A DNA stretch of 8,912 nt, from positions 1-8,912 of the forward strand of contig DHVO01000207.1 in NCBI GenBank assembly GCA_002412705.1, written 5' to 3'. The stretch is from Bacteroidales bacterium UBA5206. GTDB taxonomy: Bacteria; Bacteroidota; Bacteroidia; Bacteroidales; Tenuifilaceae. The notes under the pieces are model-generated. The model was not told the origin of the DNA and searched no databases. It was given only the letters and a program-made list of their open reading frames with translations. Made by a program: the position numbers and the translations under genes. Position 1 is the first letter of the stretch; every line of letters starts with the position of its first letter. Of this stretch, positions 1 to 6,258 are shown in pieces.

Positions 1-987
1 GAGAACCGCCGCAAGGTTGCCGCTATTTGGAACGTACCATTCCATGAGCTATCGGCAAAGCCAGGCTTAACAACTGTTGAGATAATGCAGGCTGCCCACG
101 AGGGTAAGATTAAAGGTATTTACATTATGGGCGAAAACCCCATGATTAGCGACCCCAACCTAAACCATACCGAGGAAGCTCTTAAAAAGATGGAATTTGT
201 GGTTGTCCAGGATATTTTCCATACGGAAACCACTAAGTTCGCCGATGTTATTCTGCCCGCATCCACTTGGGCCGAAAAGAATGGAACGTTTGTAAACAGC
301 GACAGGCGCGTGCTGCGCGTTCGCAAGGCCGTTGAATGCCCCGGCGATGCCCGCGAGGACTGGCGCATTATACACGAAATAGCCAAACGCATGGGCAAAC
401 CCATGCCCAGCTATGCCAACGAGGCCGAAATTTTTAATGAGCTAGCCAGCGTAACACCCATAATGGCAGGCATATCGCATAAAAGACTGGATAAACAAAG
501 CATACAATGGCCGTGTCCAACGCCTAATCATCCCGGAACAGTTACCCTTTACCTCGATGGTTTTAACACGCCCAATGGCAAGGGAAAGCTATTCCCCGTT
601 GACTATGCCCAGCAAAGCGAACGGGTTAGCGCCAATTTCCCCTTTATGCTTAACTCCGGTAGGCTGCTTTACCACTACCACACCGCTACCATGAGCCGCA
701 AAACTAAGGTACTTAGGGATTTTATTAACGACGCTTTTGTGCTTATGCACCCAGAGGATGCACTAAAAAATGGGTTCAGCAACCACGATAGGGTAAAAAT
801 ATCGTCGCAACGAGGCGAACTGGAAACGCACATACGCATAAGCGACGAGGTGCTTGAAGGCGAACTCTTTATGCCCTGGCACTTTACCGAGGCTCAGGTA
901 AACCGCCTTACCCGCGATGAGCTGGATCCATACAGCCGCATTGCACCCTTTAAGCTATCGGCAGTAAAAGTGGAGAAGGTTAGCTAG
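1..987 (+). CDS. fdhA: Formate dehydrogenase alpha subunit (molybdopterin oxidoreductase), C-terminal part
   Basis: The reading frame is open from base 1, so this is the last 328 residues of a larger protein whose start lies outside the window. It belongs to the Mo/W-bis-pterin oxidoreductases that oxidise formate to CO2 or run the reverse reaction. Visible residues 44-52 (GENPMISDP), the stretch VVVQDIFHTETTKFADVILP (about 67-86) and NGTFVNSDRRV (about 94-104) are typical of the pterin-binding core of soluble FdhA/FdhF proteins. The segment SGRLLYHYHTATMSR (about 219-233) begins the C-terminal molybdopterin-dinucleotide-binding domain, which ends in MPWHFTEAQVNRLT and a family-like C-terminus. 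The catalytic Cys/Sec region and N-terminal Fe-S domains are upstream and cannot be judged. A strong terminator follows 25 bases after the stop, so this is the last gene of its operon. The family is certain. The choice of formate dehydrogenase over another member rests on the C-terminal motifs only. Confidence 0.9.
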   Translation, partial: ENRRKVAAIWNVPFHELSAKPGLTTVEIMQAAHEGKIKGIYIMGENPMISDPNLNHTEEALKKMEFVVVQDIFHTETTKFADVILPASTWAEKNGTFVNSDRRVLRVRKAVECPGDAREDWRIIHEIAKRMGKPMPSYANEAEIFNELASVTPIMAGISHKRLDKQSIQWPCPTPNHPGTVTLYLDGFNTPNGKGKLFPVDYAQQSERVSANFPFMLNSGRLLYHYHTATMSRKTKVLRDFINDAFVLMHPEDALKNGFSNHDRVKISSQRGELETHIRISDEVLEGELFMPWHFTEAQVNRLTRDELDPYSRIAPFKLSAVKVEKVS

Positions 988-1011
988 CAATACGCGCAAC
1001 ACCCATAAATT

Positions 1012-1044
1012 AAAAACGCCCAGCATAATACTGGGCGTTTTTTT
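1012..1044. terminator. Bidirectional intrinsic terminator between convergent genes
   Basis: A perfect 12-bp stem (1012-1023 with 1031-1042, core ACGCCCAG/CTGGGCGT) encloses a 7-base loop and is followed by a T run to 1044. Because the left arm begins with five A residues, the reverse strand reads the same hairpin followed by T residues. It can therefore stop the formate dehydrogenase transcript on + and the peroxiredoxin transcript on -. Confidence 0.9.
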
Positions 1045-1092
1045 GAAGCAACCTAAGCATACCAATGAAAGTTGCATTTCGAAAATATGTGG

Positions 1093-1803
1093 TTACTTCT
1101 TTAATACTTTCTTAAGAACGGTTTCCTTATCCAACTTCTTGGTACAGAAGAACCAGTCGTAGCACTTCATATCTGGATCTTTAGATTCCATTCTATCCTT
1201 TGCCGTTCCACAAGAACCAGCTGTAGGAACAATAACCTCATCGCCAGGCTGCCAATCAGCAGGAGTAGCAATACCAAACTCATCGGCGGCTTGTAGCGCA
1301 ATAATAACGCGGTAAAGCTCCTCAAAGTTCCGTCCTAGGCTAAGAGGGTAATAGATAATGGTACGAATAATCCCCTTTGGATCAATAAAAAACACGGCTC
1401 TAACCGCTTTGGTATTGCTCTCACCGGGCATCATCATGCCATACTTTTTGGCCACGTCCATGGTAATATCCTCAATAAGAGGGAAGGTTACCTCAACGTT
1501 CTTCATCCCCTTGTACTCAATTTTTTCCTTAATGGTACGTAGCCAAGCTATATGGCTATATAACCCATCAACGGAAAGGCCAACAAGTTTACAGTTAGCC
1601 TTATTAAACCGCTCCTCCATTGAGGCAAAGGTCATAAACTCCGATGTACAAACGGGAGTAAAATCGGCAGGATGGCTAAACAGAATTACCCAGCTCCCCT
1701 TGTAATCGCTTGGAAAGTTAATGTCACCCTGTGTGGTAACAGCCTTGAACTCTGGCGCTTTTTCGCCAATTCGGGGCATTGCAAATACTTGGTTCTCTTC
1801 CAT
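1093..1803 (-). CDS. Peroxiredoxin, Prx6/archaeal thioredoxin-peroxidase type
   Basis: A cytosolic thiol peroxidase of 236 residues that should reduce H2O2, alkyl hydroperoxides or peroxynitrite. The AhpC/TSA motif P45-x3-T49-x2-C52 (HPADFTPVCTSEF) gives the peroxidatic cysteine C52, and R136 in the AVRAVFFIDP segment fits the conserved active-site arginine. The long C-terminal domain (about 160-236) marks the Prx6 subfamily. It carries C198, C214 and C220, and the C214-x5-C220 pair in KCYDWFFC resembles the C-x5-C pair of archaeal enzymes such as that of Aeropyrum pernix, where a C-terminal cysteine resolves the disulfide. The start at 1803 adds eight residues before MPRIGEKAPEF; an internal start at 1779 would also fit the family. 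A shared hairpin lies downstream. The gene is 93 bp from the ferritin-like gene and in the same orientation, so the two form an oxidative-stress block, but no confident promoter was found between them. Confidence 0.95.
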   Translation of the reverse strand: MEENQVFAMPRIGEKAPEFKAVTTQGDINFPSDYKGSWVILFSHPADFTPVCTSEFMTFASMEERFNKANCKLVGLSVDGLYSHIAWLRTIKEKIEYKGMKNVEVTFPLIEDITMDVAKKYGMMMPGESNTKAVRAVFFIDPKGIIRTIIYYPLSLGRNFEELYRVIIALQAADEFGIATPADWQPGDEVIVPTAGSCGTAKDRMESKDPDMKCYDWFFCTKKLDKETVLKKVLKK

Positions 1804-1896
1804 AACTAGCTATTTTTAGTTTTAAAACAGGTGTTTTTTACTAATAAATTGCAAAGGCAGAGATAAATAGAAACTATTGCTGTTCAGGTGAATACA

Positions 1897-2409
1897 CTAA
1901 AGCCTAATCTTCCTTAGCTCCTCTTTCATTCGGTTGATATCGGTAATCCAATCCTCAATGTCGTTCTCGTGCTCAAGCTCCTCGGCAAGAATTTGGGTAG
2001 CCATTTGGTGGGTCATAAAATCTTTACCTGCAGTAAATGCGGCTATTTGGTTGTATCGCCTAATGGCACAACGCTCGCCCTTTAGGTTTTGGTCGAGAAT
2101 AACCTCAATGTATGAATCGGTTGGAGCATCGTAATCGCAACCGCTATGCTTAAACCAGTCCTGAGGGTGTAGCAGAGGCGTTCCACCCAGCTGAATAATC
2201 CGGTCGGCAACCATCACAGCGTGATTCAGCTCTTGGGTTGCGTGCAAAAGTAACTCTGGCTCAACCTCACTACGCATTGGGCCCTCCATAACACGGGCAC
2301 CAATCCAGTACTGGTAGTAAGCAAGCCACTCCTCGGCAAGGGCGGCGTTAAGCATTTCTAAAAGCTTATCTACATCAACCGATGCAATGTTTTTTGCTTC
2401 TTTTCCCAT
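1897..2409 (-). CDS. DPS-like ferritin (DPSL, thioferritin type)
   Basis: A 170-residue all-helical ferritin-superfamily protein that probably oxidises Fe(II) with peroxide or oxygen and stores iron in a protein shell. The di-iron ligands can be read off: E26/E27 in ALAEEWLAYYQ, E60-x2-H63 in TQELNH, E112 in GERCAIRRYNQ, and E144-x2-H147 in AEELEHEND. Two cysteines, C91 (HSGCDYD) and C114 (GERC), match the cysteine pair beside the di-iron site that defines the DPSL class described from Sulfolobus and Bacteroides fragilis. Ordinary bacterioferritins lack this pair. No heme-ligating methionine can be assigned without a structure. The neighbour downstream is a peroxiredoxin, which supports a role in peroxide and iron defence. 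The alternative label bacterioferritin is what automatic annotation may give. Confidence 0.9.
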   Translation of the reverse strand: MGKEAKNIASVDVDKLLEMLNAALAEEWLAYYQYWIGARVMEGPMRSEVEPELLLHATQELNHAVMVADRIIQLGGTPLLHPQDWFKHSGCDYDAPTDSYIEVILDQNLKGERCAIRRYNQIAAFTAGKDFMTHQMATQILAEELEHENDIEDWITDINRMKEELRKIRL

Positions 2410-2453
2410 AACACTATGTTTTATTGGTTAGTTAGTTGCAATTGATTGCACTA

Positions 2454-2483
2454 CAAGATAATGCCATTGTGTTGATTTTCAAA
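2454..2483 (-). promoter_or_regulatory. Possible Bacteroidota-type promoter for the DPS-like ferritin gene
   Basis: On the minus strand a TTTG (complement of 2480-2483) is followed after 18 bases by TTATCTTG (complement of 2454-2461), a two-mismatch version of the TAnnTTTG box. It lies about 45 bases upstream of the ferritin start, in the 79-bp gap after the thioesterase gene. The spacing is right but the -7 box is imperfect. Confidence 0.3.
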
Positions 2484-2488
2484 ACCAA

Positions 2489-2860
2489 TCAGCGAATCCT
2501 AAGGGGGTTCCCCTGCTCATCAACAGCAGCAAAAGTAAAGCTAGACTCAACAGCTCTAACCCGGTCGTCGGTGTACATCTGCTCGCTATAAATATCTACT
2601 GTCACAGTAAGCGTAGCAGCCTTTACCTCAGTAACTCTTGCCCTTATCTCCACAATAACACCTGCAGTTATAGGTTTTAAAAATCGGATTTTACCCACCG
2701 AAACCGTAACCATCTTTTTTCGAGCACACTTAACGGCTGCAACATAGGCAACCTGATCCATCCACTGCATGGCCAATCCGCCAAAAAGGGTATCGTTGTT
2801 ATTCAAATCGCTAGGAAAAACAACCTTGTAATGAGAAATTTCTAAACTATCTGTCATCAT
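2489..2860 (-). CDS. YciA-like hotdog-fold acyl-CoA thioesterase
   Basis: A single-domain hotdog thioesterase of about 123 residues that should hydrolyse acyl-CoA to free acid and CoA. From the start chosen here, the motif N22-DTLFGG-28 followed by M31-x-W33-x-D35 (LAMQWMDQVAYVAA) is the central helix of the YciA/BACH family, with D35 the expected catalytic acid. The strand VGKIRFLKPI (about 55-64) and ESSFTFAAVDEQGNP (about 105-119) are also typical. The frame stays open to an ATG at 2905, which would add a Phe-rich stretch. That is rejected because a perfect TATATTTG promoter box lies at 2883-2890, inside the extension. Transcription would begin near 2877, so the ATG at 2860 or the adjacent one at 2857 must be used. 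The gene diverges from the DUF134 gene and may share its control region by position alone. Confidence 0.88.
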   Translation of the reverse strand: MMTDSLEISHYKVVFPSDLNNNDTLFGGLAMQWMDQVAYVAAVKCARKKMVTVSVGKIRFLKPITAGVIVEIRARVTEVKAATLTVTVDIYSEQMYTDDRVRAVESSFTFAAVDEQGNPLRIR

Positions 2861-2882
2861 AAAAAAAAATAAAAACACACTA

Positions 2883-2890
2883 CAAATATA
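2883..2890 (-). promoter_or_regulatory. -7 promoter box for the thioesterase gene
   Basis: The minus strand reads TATATTTG, a perfect match to the Bacteroidota TAnnTTTG -7 element, 22 bases before the chosen thioesterase start at 2860. No good TTTG lies 18-20 bases further upstream; GTTC is the nearest. That upstream position overlaps the inverted repeat at 2908-2921. Confidence 0.6.
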
Positions 2891-2898
2891 GGCCTTTT

Positions 2899-2930
2899 TT
2901 TGCATTGTGAACTATTGTTCATTATTTTTG
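2899..2930 (+). promoter_or_regulatory. Promoter of the ORP-like operon (Bacteroidota type)
   Basis: TTTG at 2899-2902 and TATTTTTG at 2923-2930 match both consensus elements (TTTG and TAnnTTTG) exactly, with a 20-base spacer. Transcription should start near 2936-2937. The leader before the DUF134 start codon is thus very short: about 13 nt if the ATG at 2950 is used, about 4 nt if the one at 2941 is. No sigma-54 element (GG-N10-GC) was seen, although known Desulfovibrio ORP operons use sigma-54. Confidence 0.75.
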
Positions 2931-2940
2931 TACAGAACAA
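2908..2940. promoter_or_regulatory. Candidate operator: overlapping GAAC/GTTC inverted repeats
   Basis: TGAAC (2908-2912) and GTTCA (2917-2921) form a perfect inverted repeat around TATT, inside the spacer of the + promoter and over the -33 position of the - promoter. TTGTTC (2915-2920) also pairs with GAACAA (2935-2940) across 14 bases, bracketing the -7 box and the predicted start of transcription. Three related half-sites over two promoters suggest binding by a dimeric regulator, most simply the adjacent DUF134 helix-turn-helix protein. Binding is inference only. Confidence 0.4.
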
Positions 2941-2949
2941 ATGCTTACT

Positions 2950-3501
2950 ATGGCACGACTAAAAATCCCCAGAAAAGTAATGAATCCCCCCATTGTTAGG
3001 GGATTTAAGCCCTACGGAAAAGAGCAAGGCGCCGATAACTTTGAGTCCATAACGCTCAACTTTGAAGAGTACGAAGCGCTAAAGCTTTGCGATTACGATA
3101 TGTACAACCATAGCCAAGCATCGGCCATAATGAATGTATCCAGACCAACTTTTACGCGTATCTACGCATCGGCACGCATAAAAATTTCCAAAGCCTTTGT
3201 TGAGGGGCGACAAATTGAGATTGAGGGCGGTAAGGTTTACTTTGATAGCGAGTGGTTCCGCTGCAGCAGCTGTGAGTGCAACTTTAACAACCCACACATG
3301 CAAGAGAAGGTAACCAGCTGTCCGCTATGCGGCTCAAAAGAGGTAAGCAGCTACCCCAGCAACAACGAGGAAACGGCTACTGAGGATACCTGCTACTGCC
3401 CTACCTGCGGCTTTGAGAAAAGGCATCAGCATGGGAATAGGTGCAACAAGGAGCTATGCCCTACCTGCAATAAACCCATGAAAAGGCGTGGGCGCCAATA
3501 A
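2950..3501 (+). CDS. DUF134 (UPF0251) helix-turn-helix protein with C-terminal zinc ribbons
   Basis: First gene of the ORP-like run. The N-terminal half, beginning MARLKIPRKV and continuing through FESITLNFEEYEALKLCDYD, is the DUF134 domain. Its sigma-factor-like helix-turn-helix lies at about residues 54-83 (SQASAIMNVSRPTFTRIYASA), so it probably binds DNA. The C-terminal half is Cys-rich. One possible zinc site is C105-x2-C108 with C124-x2-C127; a second is C150-x2-C153 with C170-x2-C173, with extra Cys and His residues nearby. The ATG at 2941 (three codons earlier) is possible, but DUF134 proteins usually begin MARPK-like and the predicted transcript starts only a few bases before 2941. 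DUF134 genes often lie beside COG1433 genes, and autoregulation through the repeats at 2908-2940 is plausible. The target and the ligand, perhaps a metal or cluster, are unknown. Confidence 0.88.
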   Translation: MARLKIPRKVMNPPIVRGFKPYGKEQGADNFESITLNFEEYEALKLCDYDMYNHSQASAIMNVSRPTFTRIYASARIKISKAFVEGRQIEIEGGKVYFDSEWFRCSSCECNFNNPHMQEKVTSCPLCGSKEVSSYPSNNEETATEDTCYCPTCGFEKRHQHGNRCNKELCPTCNKPMKRRGRQ

Positions 3502-3511
3502 ACACTAAGAT

Positions 3512-3518
3512 AAAGGAG
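3512..3518 (+). promoter_or_regulatory. Strong Shine-Dalgarno site before the first COG1433 gene
   Basis: AAAGGAG sits seven bases before the ATG at 3526. This is a near-perfect anti-16S match, unlike most genes in the window, and suggests high independent translation of the first COG1433 protein. Confidence 0.7.
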
Positions 3519-3525
3519 TAAACCC

Positions 3526-3843
3526 ATGAAAATAGCAATAACATCAAAGGGAAACACGCTGGAATCGGAGCTTGACCCTCGGTTTGGACACTGCGCATTC
3601 TTTACCATCTACGATAAAACCAGTGGTGGCTTTGAGGTAATACCAAACCCATACAAGGGCAACGAGGAGCAGGCAGGTACGCAAGCCGTAAAGTTTCTTA
3701 AAGATAGAGGGGTGGAGAAAATTGTATCGGGCGATTTTGGGCTAAAGGTAAAGCCCCTTTTAAATAGCCTTTTAATACAGATGATTGTGATAAAGAAGCC
3801 CAACACAACTATCAACCAAATAATAGAGCTCATTAACCATTAA
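3526..3843 (+). CDS. COG1433 NifX/NifB-like (dinitrogenase FeMo-cofactor biosynthesis domain) protein, copy 1
   Basis: A 105-residue single-domain protein of the family that carries metal-sulfur clusters (NifX, NafY, the C-terminus of NifB, and orange protein). MKIAITSKGNTLESELDPRF, then GHCAFF (H22, C23), fits the N-terminal strand and the loop that lies near the cluster in this RNase H-like fold. EQAGTQAVKFLKDRGVEKIVSGDFG (about 48-72) is the second half of the domain, and the C-terminus is an amphipathic helix ending in NH. C23 is the only cysteine. It begins 24 bases after the DUF134 stop with a strong ribosome-binding site. No nif structural genes are seen, so a nitrogenase role is not supported. 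A cluster carrier or scaffold role is inference from the family and the ATPase neighbours. Confidence 0.88.
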   Translation: MKIAITSKGNTLESELDPRFGHCAFFTIYDKTSGGFEVIPNPYKGNEEQAGTQAVKFLKDRGVEKIVSGDFGLKVKPLLNSLLIQMIVIKKPNTTINQIIELINH

Positions 3844-3884
3844 TACTAATTCACCTGTAAACATCAGGTTAACAACGTAAAACA

Positions 3885-4073
3885 ATGCCAAAACTAGATG
3901 GAACAGGCCCCGAAGGACAAGGTGCTAAAACGGGCCGACGATTAGGCTGCTGCAGCAAGCTTAACGACAAGGAGAAACTGAATAAACTAGGAAAAGGCAT
4001 GGGTAAAAAGCATCATTCTGGTGGCGGTGAAGGACACGGAAAGCGATTAAAGTACGATTCACCCAACAGCTAG
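3885..4073 (+). CDS. Small Gly/Lys/His-rich DUF5320-like protein
   Basis: A 62-residue basic protein. Its N-terminus, DGTGPEGQGAKTGRRLGCC (residues 5-23), matches the pattern of DUF5320 proteins, which typically read like MPRGDGTGPxGxGPxTGRGxGYC and are found beside COG1433 and DUF134 genes in anaerobes. It has two adjacent cysteines (C22, C23) and a Gly/His-rich segment, KKHHSGGGEGHG (41-52), that could bind metal. It lacks predicted helices or membrane segments. The same-strand neighbours are 41 bp before and 50 bp after, longer gaps than elsewhere in the run. Function is unknown. The family link is by recognised motif, and the metal-binding idea is inference. Confidence 0.75.
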   Translation: MPKLDGTGPEGQGAKTGRRLGCCSKLNDKEKLNKLGKGMGKKHHSGGGEGHGKRLKYDSPNS

Positions 4074-4123
4074 AATTCTGCATTTTAATATCATACCAAC
4101 GTATAACATCTTAACTACTTTTT

Positions 4124-4495
4124 ATGAAAAAGAGAATTGCAATCCCCGTTGAGGGAGATATGCTATCGGCACACTTTGGCCATTGCCAAGCATTTGCGTT
4201 TGTTGACATCGAAAACAACAACGTTACCAATATCACCATGATGGATCCTCCAGAGCATCAGCCAGGTACATTCCCACGCTGGGTTGCGGCCAACGGAGCA
4301 ACTGATGTTATTGCTGGTGGAATGGGTGCACGTGCCATTGAGCTGTTCAACCAGAATGGCGTAAACGCCTTTGTTGGCGCCCCAATCAAAACTCCTAAGG
4401 AACTGGTTGAGGATTTTCTTGCCAACAAGCTTTCCCTTAACGCAAACTACTGCGACCATAAAGAGGGCGAAGAGCATCATGGCTGCCACCACTAA
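4124..4495 (+). CDS. COG1433 NifX/NifB-like protein, copy 2, with Cys/His-rich tail
   Basis: A 123-residue COG1433-domain protein. The N-terminus reads KKRIAIPVEGDMLSAHFGHC (residues 2-21), with the typical FGHC loop. PEHQPGTFPRWVAANGATDV (43-62) and IAGGMGARAIELFNQNGVNA (63-82) complete the domain. After residue 108 it carries a tail with C110, H111, H118, H119, C121, H122 and H123, absent from the other two copies, that looks able to bind a metal ion. Its last 17 bases overlap the start of the DUF89 gene, so the two are probably translationally coupled. The family is clear. Which cluster, if any, it carries cannot be told from sequence. Confidence 0.9.
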   Translation: MKKRIAIPVEGDMLSAHFGHCQAFAFVDIENNNVTNITMMDPPEHQPGTFPRWVAANGATDVIAGGMGARAIELFNQNGVNAFVGAPIKTPKELVEDFLANKLSLNANYCDHKEGEEHHGCHH

Positions 4496-5387
4496 CCCCA
4501 TTCTTAGCAGCCAGTGCAAGGAGTGCTTCATAAAAACCTATCAGCGTATAGCCAATAGGCTAGCTCTTCCTGGCAACATACAGGATGAGCTATGGAGCTA
4601 TCTAGACCATCTGGTTGCCAAAAACGAGATTTCCAGTCCAGAAATTCAACGGGAGCTGAGCCTAAAGCTCAGCTCTCTTAGTGGTATCAGCGACTTTTTT
4701 GAGACCGAGAAGCAGCAAAGCAACGCACTAGCAGCAGAACTTTACGCCGACTGGAAGCCACGCGTTCTATTGGCACGCAATCCGCTAAACATAGCCCTTA
4801 GGCTATCCATAGCTGGCAACATTATGGACTATGGCGCCAATAGCAGCTTTAGCGTTACCGATAGCATTGGCAAAGCGCTAATGGCAAACTTTGCCATAGA
4901 CCACAGCAAGGAGCTTTTTAGCCGGATTAAATCGGCAAAAAACATACTATTCCTTGGCGATAACGCAGGCGAAATTGTTTTTGATAAGCTGCTTATTGAG
5001 GTTGTCAACCAGCAAAATATAACCTACGTGGTTAGGGGTGGCAACGCCCTAAACGATGCTACGCTTACCGATGCCACCGATGTTGGCCTTGCCGCCATTG
5101 TGCCTGTAATCTCTAACGGCTACAACGCCCCATCTACGCTGCTTACCAAGTGTAGCGATGAATTTAAAAATGCCTACCAGCTGGCCGACCTAATTATAGC
5201 CAAAGGACAAGGGAACTTGGAGGGTTTGCTTGCAGAAAACGACCCTCGAATTTTCTTTCTCCTCATGGTTAAGTGCAACGCCATTGCTAAAACCCTTGGC
5301 GTAGAGAAAGGTAGCTTTATTGTCGCCAACAAGTTGCTAGTTAAGCAACCAGGAAGAACAACCGAATCAACATATCCAAATGATTAG
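4479..5387 (+). CDS. DUF89 (COG1578) metal-dependent damage-control-type phosphatase
   Basis: A protein of 302 residues from the start chosen here. The frame is open to an ATG at 4371, but that would place 36 residues fully inside the preceding gene. The ATG at 4479 gives MAATTNPILSSQCKEC, the usual short N-terminus with a C13-x2-C16 pair. Conserved DUF89 features follow: AGNIMDYGA (112-120), LGDNAGE (159-165, with D161 and N162 as probable metal ligands), RGGNALND (186-193), ISNGYNAP (211-218) and AKGQGN (241-246). Family members are metal-dependent phosphatases thought to remove damaged or unwanted phospho-metabolites. The substrate here is unknown. It overlaps the COG1433 gene by 17 bp and the next ATPase gene by 8 bp, so it is a built-in part of the operon and not a chance neighbour. 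Confidence 0.88.
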   Translation: MAATTNPILSSQCKECFIKTYQRIANRLALPGNIQDELWSYLDHLVAKNEISSPEIQRELSLKLSSLSGISDFFETEKQQSNALAAELYADWKPRVLLARNPLNIALRLSIAGNIMDYGANSSFSVTDSIGKALMANFAIDHSKELFSRIKSAKNILFLGDNAGEIVFDKLLIEVVNQQNITYVVRGGNALNDATLTDATDVGLAAIVPVISNGYNAPSTLLTKCSDEFKNAYQLADLIIAKGQGNLEGLLAENDPRIFFLLMVKCNAIAKTLGVEKGSFIVANKLLVKQPGRTTESTYPND

Positions 5388-6258
5388 TAGATCCCCACTT
5401 AAAATAGCCATTGCAAGCGGAAAGGGAGGAACGGGAAAAACGCTGCTATCAACAAATCTAGCAGCCTACCTAAGCGAATTTGAACCAACCCTTTTGGTTG
5501 ATTTAGATGTGGAAGAGCCCAACGATGCGCTATTTATTAACGCGCCGCTGCTTAGCACAGCCAATCAGCATAAAATGATTCCCGTTTGGAACGAGCAGGA
5601 GTGCATCCTCTGCGGCAAGTGCGCCCGCGTTTGCAAGTTCCATGCAGTGGTGAGGCTAGGCAAAACCATTAGCGTTTTCAACCAGCTATGTCACAGCTGC
5701 TACGCCTGTTCGGAGCTTTGTCCTACCAACGCACTCCCAATGCAAACTCACATAGTAGGAGAAACAAGATTCTTTGAGAAGGAAAGCCTTAGCTTTATTG
5801 AGAGCCGCTTAGTGGTTGGCGAAGAGCAAGCCGTTCCGCTAATAAACAAAACGCACAGCATAGCGCAGCAAAAGTACAACCATATTAAAACGCACCTTTT
5901 GGACTGCCCACCGGGAACATCGTGCCCAGTTGTTGCTGCAACAAAAGATGCGCACTACGTTATACTAGTAACCGAACCCACACCCTTTGGCCTTAACGAC
6001 CTAGCACTTGCGGTTGAAACCATGCGCCAGCTAGGGAAAGATTTTGGCGTGGTAATAAACCGCGAAGGGCACGGCAACTCCAGCGTAAAGGAGTACTGCC
6101 AACGCGAGCAAATACCAGTAATTGCCTCCATCCCATTCCAAAGGGAAATTGCGGAGCTATACTCCACCGGACAACTGGTTTACAGCACAATACCCGCAGT
6201 AAGGCAAGCACTTGAGCAAATAGCCCTAGTAATTAAAGAGAAAGGAGCCGCGCGATGA
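5380..6258 (+). CDS. MinD-superfamily ATPase with inserted ferredoxin domain (COG1149), copy 1
   Basis: A 292-residue deviant-Walker P-loop ATPase with a 2[4Fe-4S] ferredoxin inserted into the ATPase domain. The order is: Walker A GKGGTGKT (14-21) with the signature lysine, D41/D43 switch region, then C75, C78, C81, C85 and C104, C107, C110, C114 (two C-x2-C-x2-C-x3-C sets), then DCPPGTSCPV (175-184) as Walker B/switch II, and TEPTPFGLNDLALAV (198-212). Such ATPases dimerise with ATP between subunits and in ORP operons come in pairs. It overlaps the DUF89 gene by 8 bp and the second ATPase by 4 bp, which fits a heterodimer made at equal levels. The likely role is ATP-driven electron or cluster handling for the COG1433 proteins. 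Confidence 0.93.
   Translation: MISRSPLKIAIASGKGGTGKTLLSTNLAAYLSEFEPTLLVDLDVEEPNDALFINAPLLSTANQHKMIPVWNEQECILCGKCARVCKFHAVVRLGKTISVFNQLCHSCYACSELCPTNALPMQTHIVGETRFFEKESLSFIESRLVVGEEQAVPLINKTHSIAQQKYNHIKTHLLDCPPGTSCPVVAATKDAHYVILVTEPTPFGLNDLALAVETMRQLGKDFGVVINREGHGNSSVKEYCQREQIPVIASIPFQREIAELYSTGQLVYSTIPAVRQALEQIALVIKEKGAAR

Noticed and set aside
1852..1859. Minus-strand TGCCTTTG resembling a TAnnTTTG box upstream of the peroxiredoxin gene.
   Set aside because: One mismatch in the box and no TTTG at the right distance upstream.
1883..3857. The 9-mer ATTCACCTG occurs before the peroxiredoxin gene (minus strand) and before the DUF5320-like gene (plus strand).
   Set aside because: Two copies of a 9-mer, not palindromic and in different settings, are compatible with chance.
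3853..3869. Short hairpin ACCTG...CAGGT between the first COG1433 gene and the DUF5320-like gene.
   Set aside because: Five base pairs with no T run; expected by chance in a gap this size. It might be an RNA processing site but nothing supports that.
4371..4478. N-terminal extension of the DUF89 frame from an ATG at 4371.
   Set aside because: It lies wholly within the COG1433 coding region, has no family resemblance, and an ATG at 4479 gives the expected N-terminus.
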